Assembly (NCBI GenBank): GCA_024636935.1
Contig: JAGXGC010000036.1
Location: 1 to 64,000, forward strand
Direction: 5' to 3'
DNA: 64,000 nucleotides
DNA from: Sideroxydans sp.
GTDB taxonomy: Bacteria > Pseudomonadota > Gammaproteobacteria > Burkholderiales > Gallionellaceae
The notes beneath the pieces were generated by a model. That model did no database searches and had not been told where the DNA came from. It worked only from the letters and a program-made list of their open reading frames with translations. Position numbers and translations under genes: made by a program. How positions within the stretch are numbered: the first letter of the stretch is position 1; every line of letters begins with the position of its first letter. Of the stretch, positions 36,074-43,119 are shown one piece after another.

Positions 36074-36109
36074 AAGAAATCTCGCTATTTAAATATTAAT
36101 CGATTTCTT
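36074..36109. promoter_or_regulatory. Inverted repeat upstream of fic, candidate operator
   Basis: AAGAAATC (36074-36081) and GATTTCTT (36102-36109) are perfect 8-base arms around an A/T-rich 20-base spacer, 17-52 bases before the fic ATG. It may hold the fic promoter and an autoregulatory site. Confidence 0.45.
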
Positions 36110-36171
36110 GAATAAGGATGTGTTTTTCAGGTAACAGCGCTTTGAAAGGAAAACGCAGGCTTTCTAGGAAG

Positions 36172-36216
36172 GCCGCCACGTTTGAGGTGAGCAGCAAGCG
36201 TTCTGGCTTGGCTCAT
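36172..36216 (-). pseudogene. Remnant of a tsaC 5' end, right copy of the 29-bp direct repeat
   Basis: An ATG at 36216 opens a frame reading MSQARTLAAHLKRGG, like the TsaC start (SSRALAAHLKRGGV), then runs into unrelated sequence and stops at 36127. Bases 36172-36200 match 34785-34813 in tsaC at 27 of 29 positions. It looks like the original tsaC start, cut off when the fic segment entered. It is too short to be a working protein. Confidence 0.65.
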
Positions 36217-36367
36217 TTCTTCGTGACCCTTTTTCTCTTTGAAGGCGGCGGGAAATTTCAATCGGTGACAATTTGTCACCGACTCGCGGCAATCATACCG
36301 AAATTGCAGACAGTCGTACCGCGCTACAATGCGAACCCGGCCCACGCCTCAGATCCCGAGCACTCGC
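36217..36367. promoter_or_regulatory. Region upstream of slyX with a perfect 21-bp palindrome
   Basis: TCGGTGACAA at 36262-36271, one centre base, then TTGTCACCGA at 36273-36282. It lies 85-105 bases before slyX and 46-66 bases before the truncated tsaC start, so it could have served either gene. A possible promoter for slyX is TTGCAG at 36303-36308 and TACAAT after 15 bases, with short spacing. The binding protein is unknown. Confidence 0.5.
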
Positions 36368-36580
36368 ATGACTGACGAACGACTGATAAACATCGAAGAG
36401 AAGATCACCTTCCAAGAAGACTTGATCGAGGAACTGAACAAGACCGTCTTCCAACAACAACAGAAATTGGAACGACTGGAAAGGATGTATGTCGCCCTCG
36501 CCGGGCAAGTGCGATCTATTGCGGAATCGGGCGGTGAGGATAGTAAATCGCTGGCCAACGAAAGACCGCCGCACTATTGA
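36368..36580 (+). CDS. slyX: SlyX-family protein
   Basis: 70 residues. Small coiled-coil protein of unknown function found widely in proteobacteria. Heptad pattern is visible through RLINIEEKITFQEDLIEELNKTVFQQQQKLERLE. The C-terminal tail ends in PPHY, the usual SlyX ending. The ATG at 36368 is taken as the start because it matches the family N-terminus (MTDERL); an ATG 39 bases earlier is less likely. Convergent with the AbiEii gene. Confidence 0.9.
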   Translation: MTDERLINIEEKITFQEDLIEELNKTVFQQQQKLERLERMYVALAGQVRSIAESGGEDSKSLANERPPHY

Positions 36581-36632
36581 TGCTCTTCATCAGACTGCAA
36601 ATCTCGATCCGGAGCTGCGCGAACCATTTTTC

Positions 36633-37628
36633 CTATCTCGCCCTTACCCTGCCTCCGTTGATTTCCATTTCCAGCGCGTGCAACACCTTCATGATCTCGT
36701 CGAACGCCAGCGGCTTGCCGAACATCATGCTCGCCATCGCTCGGTAATCATCCGCCACTGCCTCCAACACCGCCCCCTCAGGCACCAGTCGCAGCGTCCC
36801 CGGTTCAGCCAAGTCGTAACGTGCCCAGGCACAAGGATAAAAACGCTGTTTGAATTCCACGACTTCGGCCAGCATCCCCATATCGCCCGGTGCCGCATCC
36901 TTCACCGGCGATGCCGCCATCCTTGCCAAATCGTAGTAATGGCGCGAATGTCTGCTGGGCAAAAGCTTATCCGTCGCACGGTGCGCTTCCTGATGCAGGA
37001 TCGTCGCCTTCTCCCAAAACGTCCGTTCCGCCCTGATCACATTCACCGAATAAGTCGTCTTCTCGAAGACATGCGGAAATGCTTCTGCCGCATAGCTGGT
37101 GATCTCTTTTTGTTCGTAAGGCACCCAGGAAGCCAGCGGGCCGATCTCAAGCTGCACATAGGGCAGGTGGTATGTATCTGGAAAAGCCGCCGGGTAATGG
37201 ATCATCAATATATGCGGTGCGCCGCCCTTCACTTCGCAACTGCATATCCCGTCCAGCATAGCCACTACCTGCGGCAGCAACACCTCACCGATATAAGCAT
37301 TCGCCTTGTCATTCACCGCCTCGTTCAGTTTCACCTGCTGGGTCTTGCTGGATGCTACCGGAGGGTCTGCGACATCCAACACCCGCCAATCGAGGATCAG
37401 GTCTATGTCTTCCGAAAAGCGCTCGATCAAACGATAGGCTTTAGAAAGACTGGTGCCGCCCTTGAACATCAACAACCGCGCAAGCTCGGGTTGCGCAAAT
37501 AAACGCGACAACACCCAGCTCACCCAGAAATCCTTTTCGATCACGGCAGGCGTCGTGCCCAACTGCGCCGCCGATTCGGAGAACAACGCATTGCGTTCTG
37601 CTGCGGGTAGGCGGGCGACTTTATCCAT
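36633..37628 (-). CDS. abiEii: AbiEii-type nucleotidyltransferase toxin
   Basis: 331 residues. AbiEii toxins carry a DNA polymerase-beta-like nucleotidyltransferase fold and arrest growth, in some systems to stop phage. The GGTSLSKAYRLIERFSEDIDL block near 55-80 holds the GGTS motif and the Asp-x-Asp metal site, and the FEKTTYSVNVIRAERTFWEKATILHQ and SRHYYDLARM blocks follow as in the family. Its ATG at 37628 shares one base with the stop of the AbiEi-like gene (TGATG), the normal antitoxin-toxin order. Confidence 0.9.
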   Translation of the reverse strand: MDKVARLPAAERNALFSESAAQLGTTPAVIEKDFWVSWVLSRLFAQPELARLLMFKGGTSLSKAYRLIERFSEDIDLILDWRVLDVADPPVASSKTQQVKLNEAVNDKANAYIGEVLLPQVVAMLDGICSCEVKGGAPHILMIHYPAAFPDTYHLPYVQLEIGPLASWVPYEQKEITSYAAEAFPHVFEKTTYSVNVIRAERTFWEKATILHQEAHRATDKLLPSRHSRHYYDLARMAASPVKDAAPGDMGMLAEVVEFKQRFYPCAWARYDLAEPGTLRLVPEGAVLEAVADDYRAMASMMFGKPLAFDEIMKVLHALEMEINGGRVRAR

Positions 37629-38227
37629 CAGCCGCACACCTGCTTGATGATCTGGAAGATCCAGCTTGTCGATGAACGCGCATCCTTCAATATGCGTTCG
37701 CAAGTCTTGGCATCCAACTGCTGCCGGATCGTTGCGACCACGGCATCATCCACCCGCTCCTTGCCCAGTGCTTTAAGCGCTTGCACCACCAAGCCGCTCT
37801 CGCGGTATTTGAAACCCACATCCTTCAACGGAGACTTGCGAAACACCAGCACATGCTTGCCGATCTCATACTCGCGGCTCGGCCCATCGGAAAGATAGAC
37901 CCACTTCCCCGGCACCTGCGTGGAAAGCCCTAGCAGATTCAGCGCCGCATCACCCGAAGGCAAGATGCGCCAATTGAACTTGCGCGCCAACGCCTGCGCC
38001 ACTTGGTCGATGTCCGGGCTCAAGGTCTGCTTCAACAATTCGCTGAAGCGCGGATAGTCGTACACCCCGTGGCAGACACGACGAATCGTCCCCGCCTTGG
38101 TCAGCGAAGAGAGCGCCTGATGGATATTCACCTCACCGAATTCGGCCACGAAATCAGTCTTGGTGAACGACCACCCCCTGCCGCGCCCATATATCCTTGA
38201 AAGAATAGATTGTTCAATAGCTTGCAT
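37628..38227 (-). CDS. abiEi: AbiEi-type (DUF6088) antitoxin with winged helix
   Basis: 199 residues. N-terminal winged helix (FTKTDFVAEFGEVNIHQALSSLTKAGTIRRVCHGVYDYP) followed by the antitoxin domain with RILPSGDAALNLLGLSTQ and YLSDGPSREYEIG. AbiEi proteins repress their own operon by binding inverted repeats and offset AbiEii. A 32-base imperfect palindrome 19-50 bases before the start supports this. The ATG at 38227 has no strong Shine-Dalgarno site. The pair stands between slyX and terB, an accessory position. Confidence 0.88.
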   Translation of the reverse strand: MQAIEQSILSRIYGRGRGWSFTKTDFVAEFGEVNIHQALSSLTKAGTIRRVCHGVYDYPRFSELLKQTLSPDIDQVAQALARKFNWRILPSGDAALNLLGLSTQVPGKWVYLSDGPSREYEIGKHVLVFRKSPLKDVGFKYRESGLVVQALKALGKERVDDAVVATIRQQLDAKTCERILKDARSSTSWIFQIIKQVCG

Positions 38228-38245
38228 TGATAGTTCCAGAAGATA

Positions 38246-38277
38246 TTTTCAGGAAAACAGCACCGTTTTACTGAAAG
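38246..38277. promoter_or_regulatory. Palindromic operator of the abiE pair
   Basis: TTTTCAGGAAAAC and GTTTTACTGAAAG, separated by six bases, pair at 11 of 13 positions. It overlaps the expected promoter of the minus-strand abiE genes; a TATCTT -10 candidate lies between it and the start. AbiEi autoregulation through inverted repeats is known for the family. Confidence 0.6.
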
Positions 38278-38568
38278 TAACACGTCTGGCAACAATTGGA
38301 AATGGCCCGCTACAAATTGTAGGTAGGCCAGATTCATGCGCAATTCTAAACATCGCCCGCTTCCTATTTCAGATTTTGGGCAAAAAATAATAACGCACTG
38401 ATGACTCATTCAATTTTCAGTTCGCCCGGAACTGATCGAAGTGTGAACAACAACGCGCACGCCGCCTCACTCCATAGACCGCCGCTTTCCTAGCGCCCCT
38501 TCGCAGGCCGGAAGCTCGCCTGATACCTGTAAAATGGCCCCGTCACTTTGACTCGACACCTCAACACC
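38278..38568. other. Intergenic region between abiE operator and terB
   Basis: No gene is seen. A perfect hairpin, CAGTTC-GCCCG-GAACTG, lies at about 38419-38435 without a T-run. The terB promoter must lie near 38500-38550 but no clear -35/-10 pair stands out. Confidence 0.4.
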
Positions 38569-39024
38569 ATGCTAAGAACACTGAACGAATTCTTCTCCAG
38601 CCTGAGCCTCACCAGCAACGACGCGCCACCCCAACACACCCTGCAACTCGCCACCGCCGTACTGATGATAGAAATCATGCGCGCGGATGACGAAAGCACC
38701 GACACAGAGCGCGCAACAGTATTGCGCATCCTCAAAGAACGGTTCCAGCTCAGCGACAGCGAAGTGCAACAACTCTCTGCACTAGGCCAGCAGACCGCGC
38801 AGCAAGCGCACGACCTGCACCAATTCACCTCGCTCATCACTCACGAACTGGGACGAGAAGAAAGGGGCCGCATCGTCGAATACATGTGGCAAGTCGCCTA
38901 CGCCGACCGCCACATCAGCGCCCACGAAAACCACCTGATGCGCAGAATGACCGACCTGCTCCACATCTCCCAAGCCGACTACATCGCCGCGAAGATGCGC
39001 GCCAAACCGGCGGATATGGAATAG
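38569..39024 (+). CDS. TerB-family (tellurite resistance-like) protein
   Basis: 151 residues, all-helical TerB fold. TerB domains bind metal ions through acidic residues and appear in stress and phage-resistance contexts. Paired acidic helices are visible: LMIEIMRADDESTDTERATVL and YMWQVAYADRHISAHENHLM, the second with the usual A-D-x-x-I-x-x-x-E pattern. The ATG at 38569 is preferred to the one at 38548. No other ter gene is close, so a role in tellurite resistance should not be assumed. Confidence 0.85.
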   Translation: MLRTLNEFFSSLSLTSNDAPPQHTLQLATAVLMIEIMRADDESTDTERATVLRILKERFQLSDSEVQQLSALGQQTAQQAHDLHQFTSLITHELGREERGRIVEYMWQVAYADRHISAHENHLMRRMTDLLHISQADYIAAKMRAKPADME

Positions 39025-39094
39025 ATGCTACCTGTTTCTGGCTGGCTTAATGCTCATCGCCCGGCTCATCCCAGATAGCTCATTAGAAAAAATC

Positions 39095-39223
39095 CGTCAT
39101 TCCGGCGTAGGCCGGAATCCAGTTGATTCAATAATGCCCCACGCAGTGGGACGAAATATTGGTTTTGTCTGCTTCGCAGGGTGATCTTTCCTGACTGGAT
39201 ACCGGCCTGCGCCGGTATGACGG
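39095..39223. repeat. REP/BIME-like paired hairpin repeat, copy 4
   Basis: Left arm 39095-39122 and right arm 39195-39222. The right arm stem is ATACCGGC/GCCGGTAT, again a paired change against the main type. The interior has CCCACGCAGTGGG and CTGCTTCGCAG hairpins. It lies between terB and the candidate small RNA. Confidence 0.85.
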
Positions 39224-39323
39224 CCTAATGGATTTTCTGAGTTCATTGCACCGGTGATGCTGAAATTTTCAGTGTGAAATCAGCACCCTGCCTCCGAACT
39301 GCAAACAAGAGAAAAATACTCGA

Positions 39324-39352
39324 TTGAATGTGCCCGACAAGGGGTGTATAAA
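39324..39352 (+). promoter_or_regulatory. Sigma-70 promoter candidate for a small RNA
   Basis: TTGAAT at 39324-39329 and TATAAA at 39347-39352 with the ideal 17-base spacer. The expected start is about 39359. No ORF with a ribosome site follows before a terminator 150 bases on. Confidence 0.6.
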
Positions 39353-39358
39353 ATAATT

Positions 39359-39530
39359 GCAGTCGCAACAAATAGGCATAAACGCAAACCCGTATGAAGG
39401 GAGCAGCTTATCGACCCCGCGAAGATTCATCACAATTAGACGCAACACCCATCAGCCAGCTTGGCTGAACGCTTCGGCAACCCATGATGCCGACATAAAG
39501 ATAACGCCGCATAGATGCGGCGTTTGCTTT
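39359..39530 (+). ncRNA. Candidate small RNA with own promoter and terminator
   Basis: A 170-base stretch between a good sigma-70 promoter and a terminator, without a credible ORF. It can fold CAGCCA-GCT-TGGCTG (39453-39467), CGGCA...TGCCG (39475-39492) and the terminator stem AACGCCGCAT/ATGCGGCGTT (39503-39524) followed by T-rich sequence. No known RNA family or riboswitch is recognised. It could also be a leader of dusC, which starts 120 bases further on. Confidence 0.45.
39503..39530 (+). terminator. Intrinsic terminator of the candidate small RNA
   Basis: Ten-base stem AACGCCGCAT/ATGCGGCGTT with a two-base gap in the loop, then TTGCTTT. Nearly the same sequence ends the gst gene at 41334. 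Confidence 0.75.
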
Positions 39531-39649
39531 GGAGCGTTTCAAAACTTCGAAGCGCCCAACAAGACAATGTGCGATCGATCCATTGCGACGGAGTTTGGAT
39601 TTATAGCGCTTCCCTTTAGAATGCGCCCCCCGTCATCACCCCGAACAAC

Positions 39650-40585
39650 ATGCGCCTGATTCTTGCCCCAATGGATGGCCTTGCCGACCATAGCCTGCGC
39701 GACATCCTGACGCGGCTCGGCGGTATCGACCTGTGCGTGGCGGAATTCGTGCGGGTGACGAACCATCTGCTCAACAAAAGAACCTTTCTCAACATCGTGC
39801 CGGAACTGGAACGCGGCGGCTGCACACGTGCCGGCGTACCGGTGCGTGTGCAATTGCTGGGCAGCGATCCGGTCTGCCTCGCGGAGAATGCCGCCTTTGC
39901 CGCCTCACTCGGCGCACCGGGCATCGACCTCAACTTCGGCTGCCCCTCCCCGCTGGTGAATCGGAACGGCGGCGGCGCGGTACTGCTCCAGTTCCCCGAG
40001 CAGATCCACGCCATCGTCGCCGCCACCCGCCGCGCCGTACCGCCACACATCCCCGTCACCGCCAAGATGCGCCTCGGCCTGGAAGACACCTCGCTCACGC
40101 TGGATTGCGCCCGCGCCATCGAAGCGGGCGGCGCCGACGAACTCATCGTCCATGCCCGCACCCGTGCCGACCGCTACCGGCCCCCCGCGCGCTGGGAATG
40201 GCTCGCCCAGATCCGCGAGACCGTGAAATTGCCGGTGGTCGCCAACGGCGAAGTGTGGACACCGCAGGACTATCAAAACATCCGCCTGATCAGCGGCTGC
40301 ACCGATGTCATGATCGGGCGCGGCGCCATCATCCGCCCGGACCTGATGCACCGCATCAAAACCGGCGACGAAGCCATGCCCTGGACGGCGCTGCAAGGTT
40401 GGGTGATCGATTACTACGAGCAGCTCGTAGCCAGAATGGAACCGAGGCACGCGCCGGGCATGCTCAAGAAATGGCTGGGCATGATGTGCGCCGCCTACCC
40501 GGAAGCAGAGACACTACACCGCAGCTTGCGCACCGAACACGATCCGCTTGTGGTGGGGAAGATCCTGGCAAGCGGCCAGAGTTGA
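39650..40585 (+). CDS. dusC: DusC, tRNA-dihydrouridine(16) synthase
   Basis: 311 residues. FMN enzyme that reduces U16 in tRNAs. LAPMDGLADHSLRDIL opens the TIM barrel; the catalytic Cys is in DLNFGCPSPLVNRNGGGAVLL, where the Asn-Gly-rich loop marks the DusC subgroup as opposed to DusB. HARTRADRYRPPARWEW and VVANGEVWTPQD follow, and IGRGAIIRPDL binds FMN phosphate. The start ATG at 39650 lacks a strong ribosome site. A second Dus gene (dusB) is at 53466. Confidence 0.94.
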   Translation: MRLILAPMDGLADHSLRDILTRLGGIDLCVAEFVRVTNHLLNKRTFLNIVPELERGGCTRAGVPVRVQLLGSDPVCLAENAAFAASLGAPGIDLNFGCPSPLVNRNGGGAVLLQFPEQIHAIVAATRRAVPPHIPVTAKMRLGLEDTSLTLDCARAIEAGGADELIVHARTRADRYRPPARWEWLAQIRETVKLPVVANGEVWTPQDYQNIRLISGCTDVMIGRGAIIRPDLMHRIKTGDEAMPWTALQGWVIDYYEQLVARMEPRHAPGMLKKWLGMMCAAYPEAETLHRSLRTEHDPLVVGKILASGQS

Positions 40586-40656
40586 TTGGATGCTTCAGTC
40601 GAAACACCCGTGTCACCAAAAATAGTACGCATGCATATCAAGCTAAAATACCCCGC

Positions 40657-41292
40657 ATGCAACGCCCTATCCTCTACTCATTTCGTCGCTGCCCTTATGC
40701 CATGCGCGCCCGCAGTGCACTCATCATCAGCGGCATCGAGCTTGATCACCGTGAAGTGGAACTGCGTGACAAGCCTGCCGAGATGCTCGCCGCCTCACCT
40801 AAAGGCAGCGTACCTGTACTGGTGTTGCATGACGGAAGCGTCATCGACGAAAGTTGGGACATCATGTTGTGGGCCTTGAGAACACAGGGAACACATCATT
40901 GGTTAGGCAAGAATGAATGTCATGTGACTGCGACCCTGCCGCTACTGCATGAGAACGACAGCACATTCAAACAAGCACTCGATCGCTACAAATACCCAGA
41001 ACGGTTCCCCGAACATCCACAGCGCTTCTATCGCGAACAAGGTGAAACATTCTTGCAGCGCCTCGAAACCAGACTTGCCGAAACACCCTATCTATTGGGT
41101 GACACCTTTAGCATCGCAGATGCAGCCCTGCTACCTTTTATTCGCCAGTTTGCCGCCGTCGATAGCGCATGGTTCGCGACCGCCCCTTACCCGAAATTAA
41201 GAGCGTGGTTAACCCAATACACCGAATCCGAATTGTTCGCGAAAGTGATGCAGAAATTTCCGGTATGGAAACCATCACCAAAGTCAGCTTAA
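40657..41292 (+). CDS. Glutathione S-transferase-like protein
   Basis: 211 residues. Thioredoxin-like N-terminal domain with YSFRRCPYAMRARSALIISG, where the Cys-Pro-Tyr-Ala motif resembles glutaredoxin/omega-class enzymes, and GSVPVLVLHDGSVIDES for glutathione binding. The C-terminal helical domain has LLGDTFSIADAALLPFIRQF. Such proteins conjugate or reduce with glutathione; the substrate is unknown. The ATG at 40657 is fixed by the conserved N-terminus; a longer open frame to 39733 is only the shadow of dusC. A terminator follows. Confidence 0.9.
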   Translation: MQRPILYSFRRCPYAMRARSALIISGIELDHREVELRDKPAEMLAASPKGSVPVLVLHDGSVIDESWDIMLWALRTQGTHHWLGKNECHVTATLPLLHENDSTFKQALDRYKYPERFPEHPQRFYREQGETFLQRLETRLAETPYLLGDTFSIADAALLPFIRQFAAVDSAWFATAPYPKLRAWLTQYTESELFAKVMQKFPVWKPSPKSA

Positions 41293-41333
41293 CTGACTGA
41301 CCACATCGGCATCACATGAAGCCGACCAAGAAA

Positions 41334-41362
41334 AACGCCGCATAAATGCGGCGTTAGTTTTT
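41334..41362 (+). terminator. Intrinsic terminator after the gst-like gene
   Basis: AACGCCGCAT-AA-ATGCGGCGTT stem followed by AGTTTTTT. The stem differs by one loop base from the terminator at 39503. Confidence 0.9.
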
Positions 41363-41411
41363 TAGTGTGGCATATGAATAATGCGAGTCTGAGCTAATTT
41401 TCTTTCAGCGC

Positions 41412-42329
41412 CTAAGCAGCAACTATTTCCTGCCTTTTGAAATATCTGGGCTCCACATCTCGGCAACGCTGCTCCAATTGATGCGCAATTCTCGAACACA
41501 TTTCTTCGCTTTGCGCCGAATTGAACAGTTTTCCGAATATGCCAGTTGCATTCTTACCGCTGTAAATCACCACGTTACTCGTGCTGCGGCGCTCAACTTT
41601 CCAACCCGGCAAAGCCAGTGCTGGCCGAACCTTCACGTTCTCACCTACTGCACTTGTAAGCCAACGACTTAACCATTGGGCTTGCCGGCTGGCTTGCTCT
41701 ATCGGCTTAGCTTCCGACCAGTTTGGAAAATTAAGTCTATTTCCATCAAAGATCACGGTGGCATCTTCAATCCCCCGCCCCCTTTTAGGCTTCATTCTGC
41801 TTTTCGTTTCAACGGCGTATACACCGTTTGGCAACACGACCACATGGTCGATATTGAATCCCTCACCAGGAACGTCGTGAAACACAAACCCTCCAAGACG
41901 CATGAGTTGATTTAACTCCTGCGCAACTGCCACTTCGCCCTCATAACCTTGCCTCAGCCTACTTGAGCGCTCTGTCAGCTTCATGCTGGTCACAAGGAAA
42001 TAACCAACTGCCAGCGCCGCGAAAATCACATCAATTGCTACGCGGAGTAACGATTCTTCTGCATCATAAAAATAGGATTGAGAAAGATGGATCGCATAGA
42101 TGAGAAGCGGGAAGCTTGGAAGCATCATCATATTGATCAACATCTCGTCATTTGCATCGTCTAGGGATGTTCTCAATGTTTCACCGGGACCCCGCAATAA
42201 CTTTTGAGTCAACGGAGACCGGTGCTTAGCTACACGCCTCTTGCGCCAGAAATATATCAAGGCCATGGGAAAAAGCGCGATAAATAGATATGAACCCAGG
42301 AAAACAAATATCAGTGACCAATTACTCAT
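41412..42329 (-). CDS. Membrane protein with NERD nuclease-related domain
   Basis: 305 residues. Three hydrophobic segments in the first 120 residues (FVFLGSYLFIALFPMALIYFW, LPSFPLLIYAIHLS and VIFAALAVGYFLVTSM) anchor a cytosolic NERD domain: RQGYEGEVAVAQELN, FVFHDVPGEGFNIDHVVVLPNGVYAVETKSR, with E, D and the ExK needed by a PD-(D/E)xK nuclease fold. The gene starts 9 bases after the GIY-YIG gene and is last in the type III restriction run. A defence role is inferred from the company it keeps. Confidence 0.85.
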   Translation of the reverse strand: MSNWSLIFVFLGSYLFIALFPMALIYFWRKRRVAKHRSPLTQKLLRGPGETLRTSLDDANDEMLINMMMLPSFPLLIYAIHLSQSYFYDAEESLLRVAIDVIFAALAVGYFLVTSMKLTERSSRLRQGYEGEVAVAQELNQLMRLGGFVFHDVPGEGFNIDHVVVLPNGVYAVETKSRMKPKRGRGIEDATVIFDGNRLNFPNWSEAKPIEQASRQAQWLSRWLTSAVGENVKVRPALALPGWKVERRSTSNVVIYSGKNATGIFGKLFNSAQSEEMCSRIAHQLEQRCRDVEPRYFKRQEIVAA

Positions 42330-42338
42330 TCATGAACC

Positions 42339-43034
42339 TCACCCAATCAACTTCGACAACGCAACCCACTCACCCGCTTCGTTCTTGTACTTCCAGAATG
42401 CACGGCCATTGATAGAACCCCCACTATTGATTACTGCCTTTGCGGCAGCAGTGGGCGAAGAATACAAATTCCCATCAAAACTAATTTTTCTATCTTTTCT
42501 CAAAGTCGCCTTGAACGGTTGGCCCTTGTATGTTGCTTTCAGCGCATGACTGCGATCAATTTCAACGCCGACACTTTTCGCGCGCACCACCTTCTCTTTC
42601 TCTGGGAGGCGGCGCTTAACTGCGGAACCTCCAACCATCTTCGACCGAACATCAGCATCACGCGCTTTCATTTGCTGCACGATACTTTTCCGCATATTGG
42701 TCGCACCCGGCAGCTTGCCCTTTACGGCATTACCAACGGGATCAGCGATGCGTAGCACCAGCGACTCCAATGGTTTGATGTGATCATCCTCGGTCACAAG
42801 ATAGACGCTGAAATGACTCCACCGACCTTTGTGCCGATCTTTTAGATGCTGAGTCAGTCTGCGCTTTAGATTAACGGCAAGCCCAACGTAGTAAAGCCGA
42901 TCACCTTTATACAGAGCATAAATTCCCGCCTTGCTCTTGATCATGCCGTTGATGATGTCGCGATAATTCTCAAGGAATTCCCAAGACATTTTTTCGAAGA
43001 ATTCTGAAACAAGGTTATCTGTTCTAATTTCCAC
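42339..43034 (-). CDS. GIY-YIG nuclease with C-terminal DUF4357/RAMA-like domain
   Basis: 231 residues. The nuclease domain is at about 35-120: AGIYALYKGDRLYYVG, then LKRRLTQHLKDRHKGRWSHF with the catalytic Arg/His region and an acidic ESL. The C-terminal GNLYSSPTAAAKAVINSGGS and INGRAFWKYKNEAGEWV form a module often found with modification enzymes. It may cut or sense DNA with the type III system encoded upstream; 85 bases with A/T-rich promoter-like sequence separate it from res. Confidence 0.87.
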   Translation of the reverse strand: MEIRTDNLVSEFFEKMSWEFLENYRDIINGMIKSKAGIYALYKGDRLYYVGLAVNLKRRLTQHLKDRHKGRWSHFSVYLVTEDDHIKPLESLVLRIADPVGNAVKGKLPGATNMRKSIVQQMKARDADVRSKMVGGSAVKRRLPEKEKVVRAKSVGVEIDRSHALKATYKGQPFKATLRKDRKISFDGNLYSSPTAAAKAVINSGGSINGRAFWKYKNEAGEWVALSKLIG

Positions 43035-43119
43035 AATGACCTCTTGGAGGTTTGTTACGCAAAATTAAATCGTATACTTAACAAGAAATTTTAAGGGCTC
43101 TCTATAGCAGCGCTTTCAA

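Noticed and set aside
39359-39500. Cyclic-di-GMP riboswitch, suggested by GCAAACC followed by GAA
   Set aside because: The conserved GGGACGCAAAGCC block and the tetraloop receptor stem are missing.
39733-40656. N-terminal extension of the gst frame across dusC
   Set aside because: The extension is Arg/His/Pro-rich and runs in another frame through dusC; the GST family start is at 40657.
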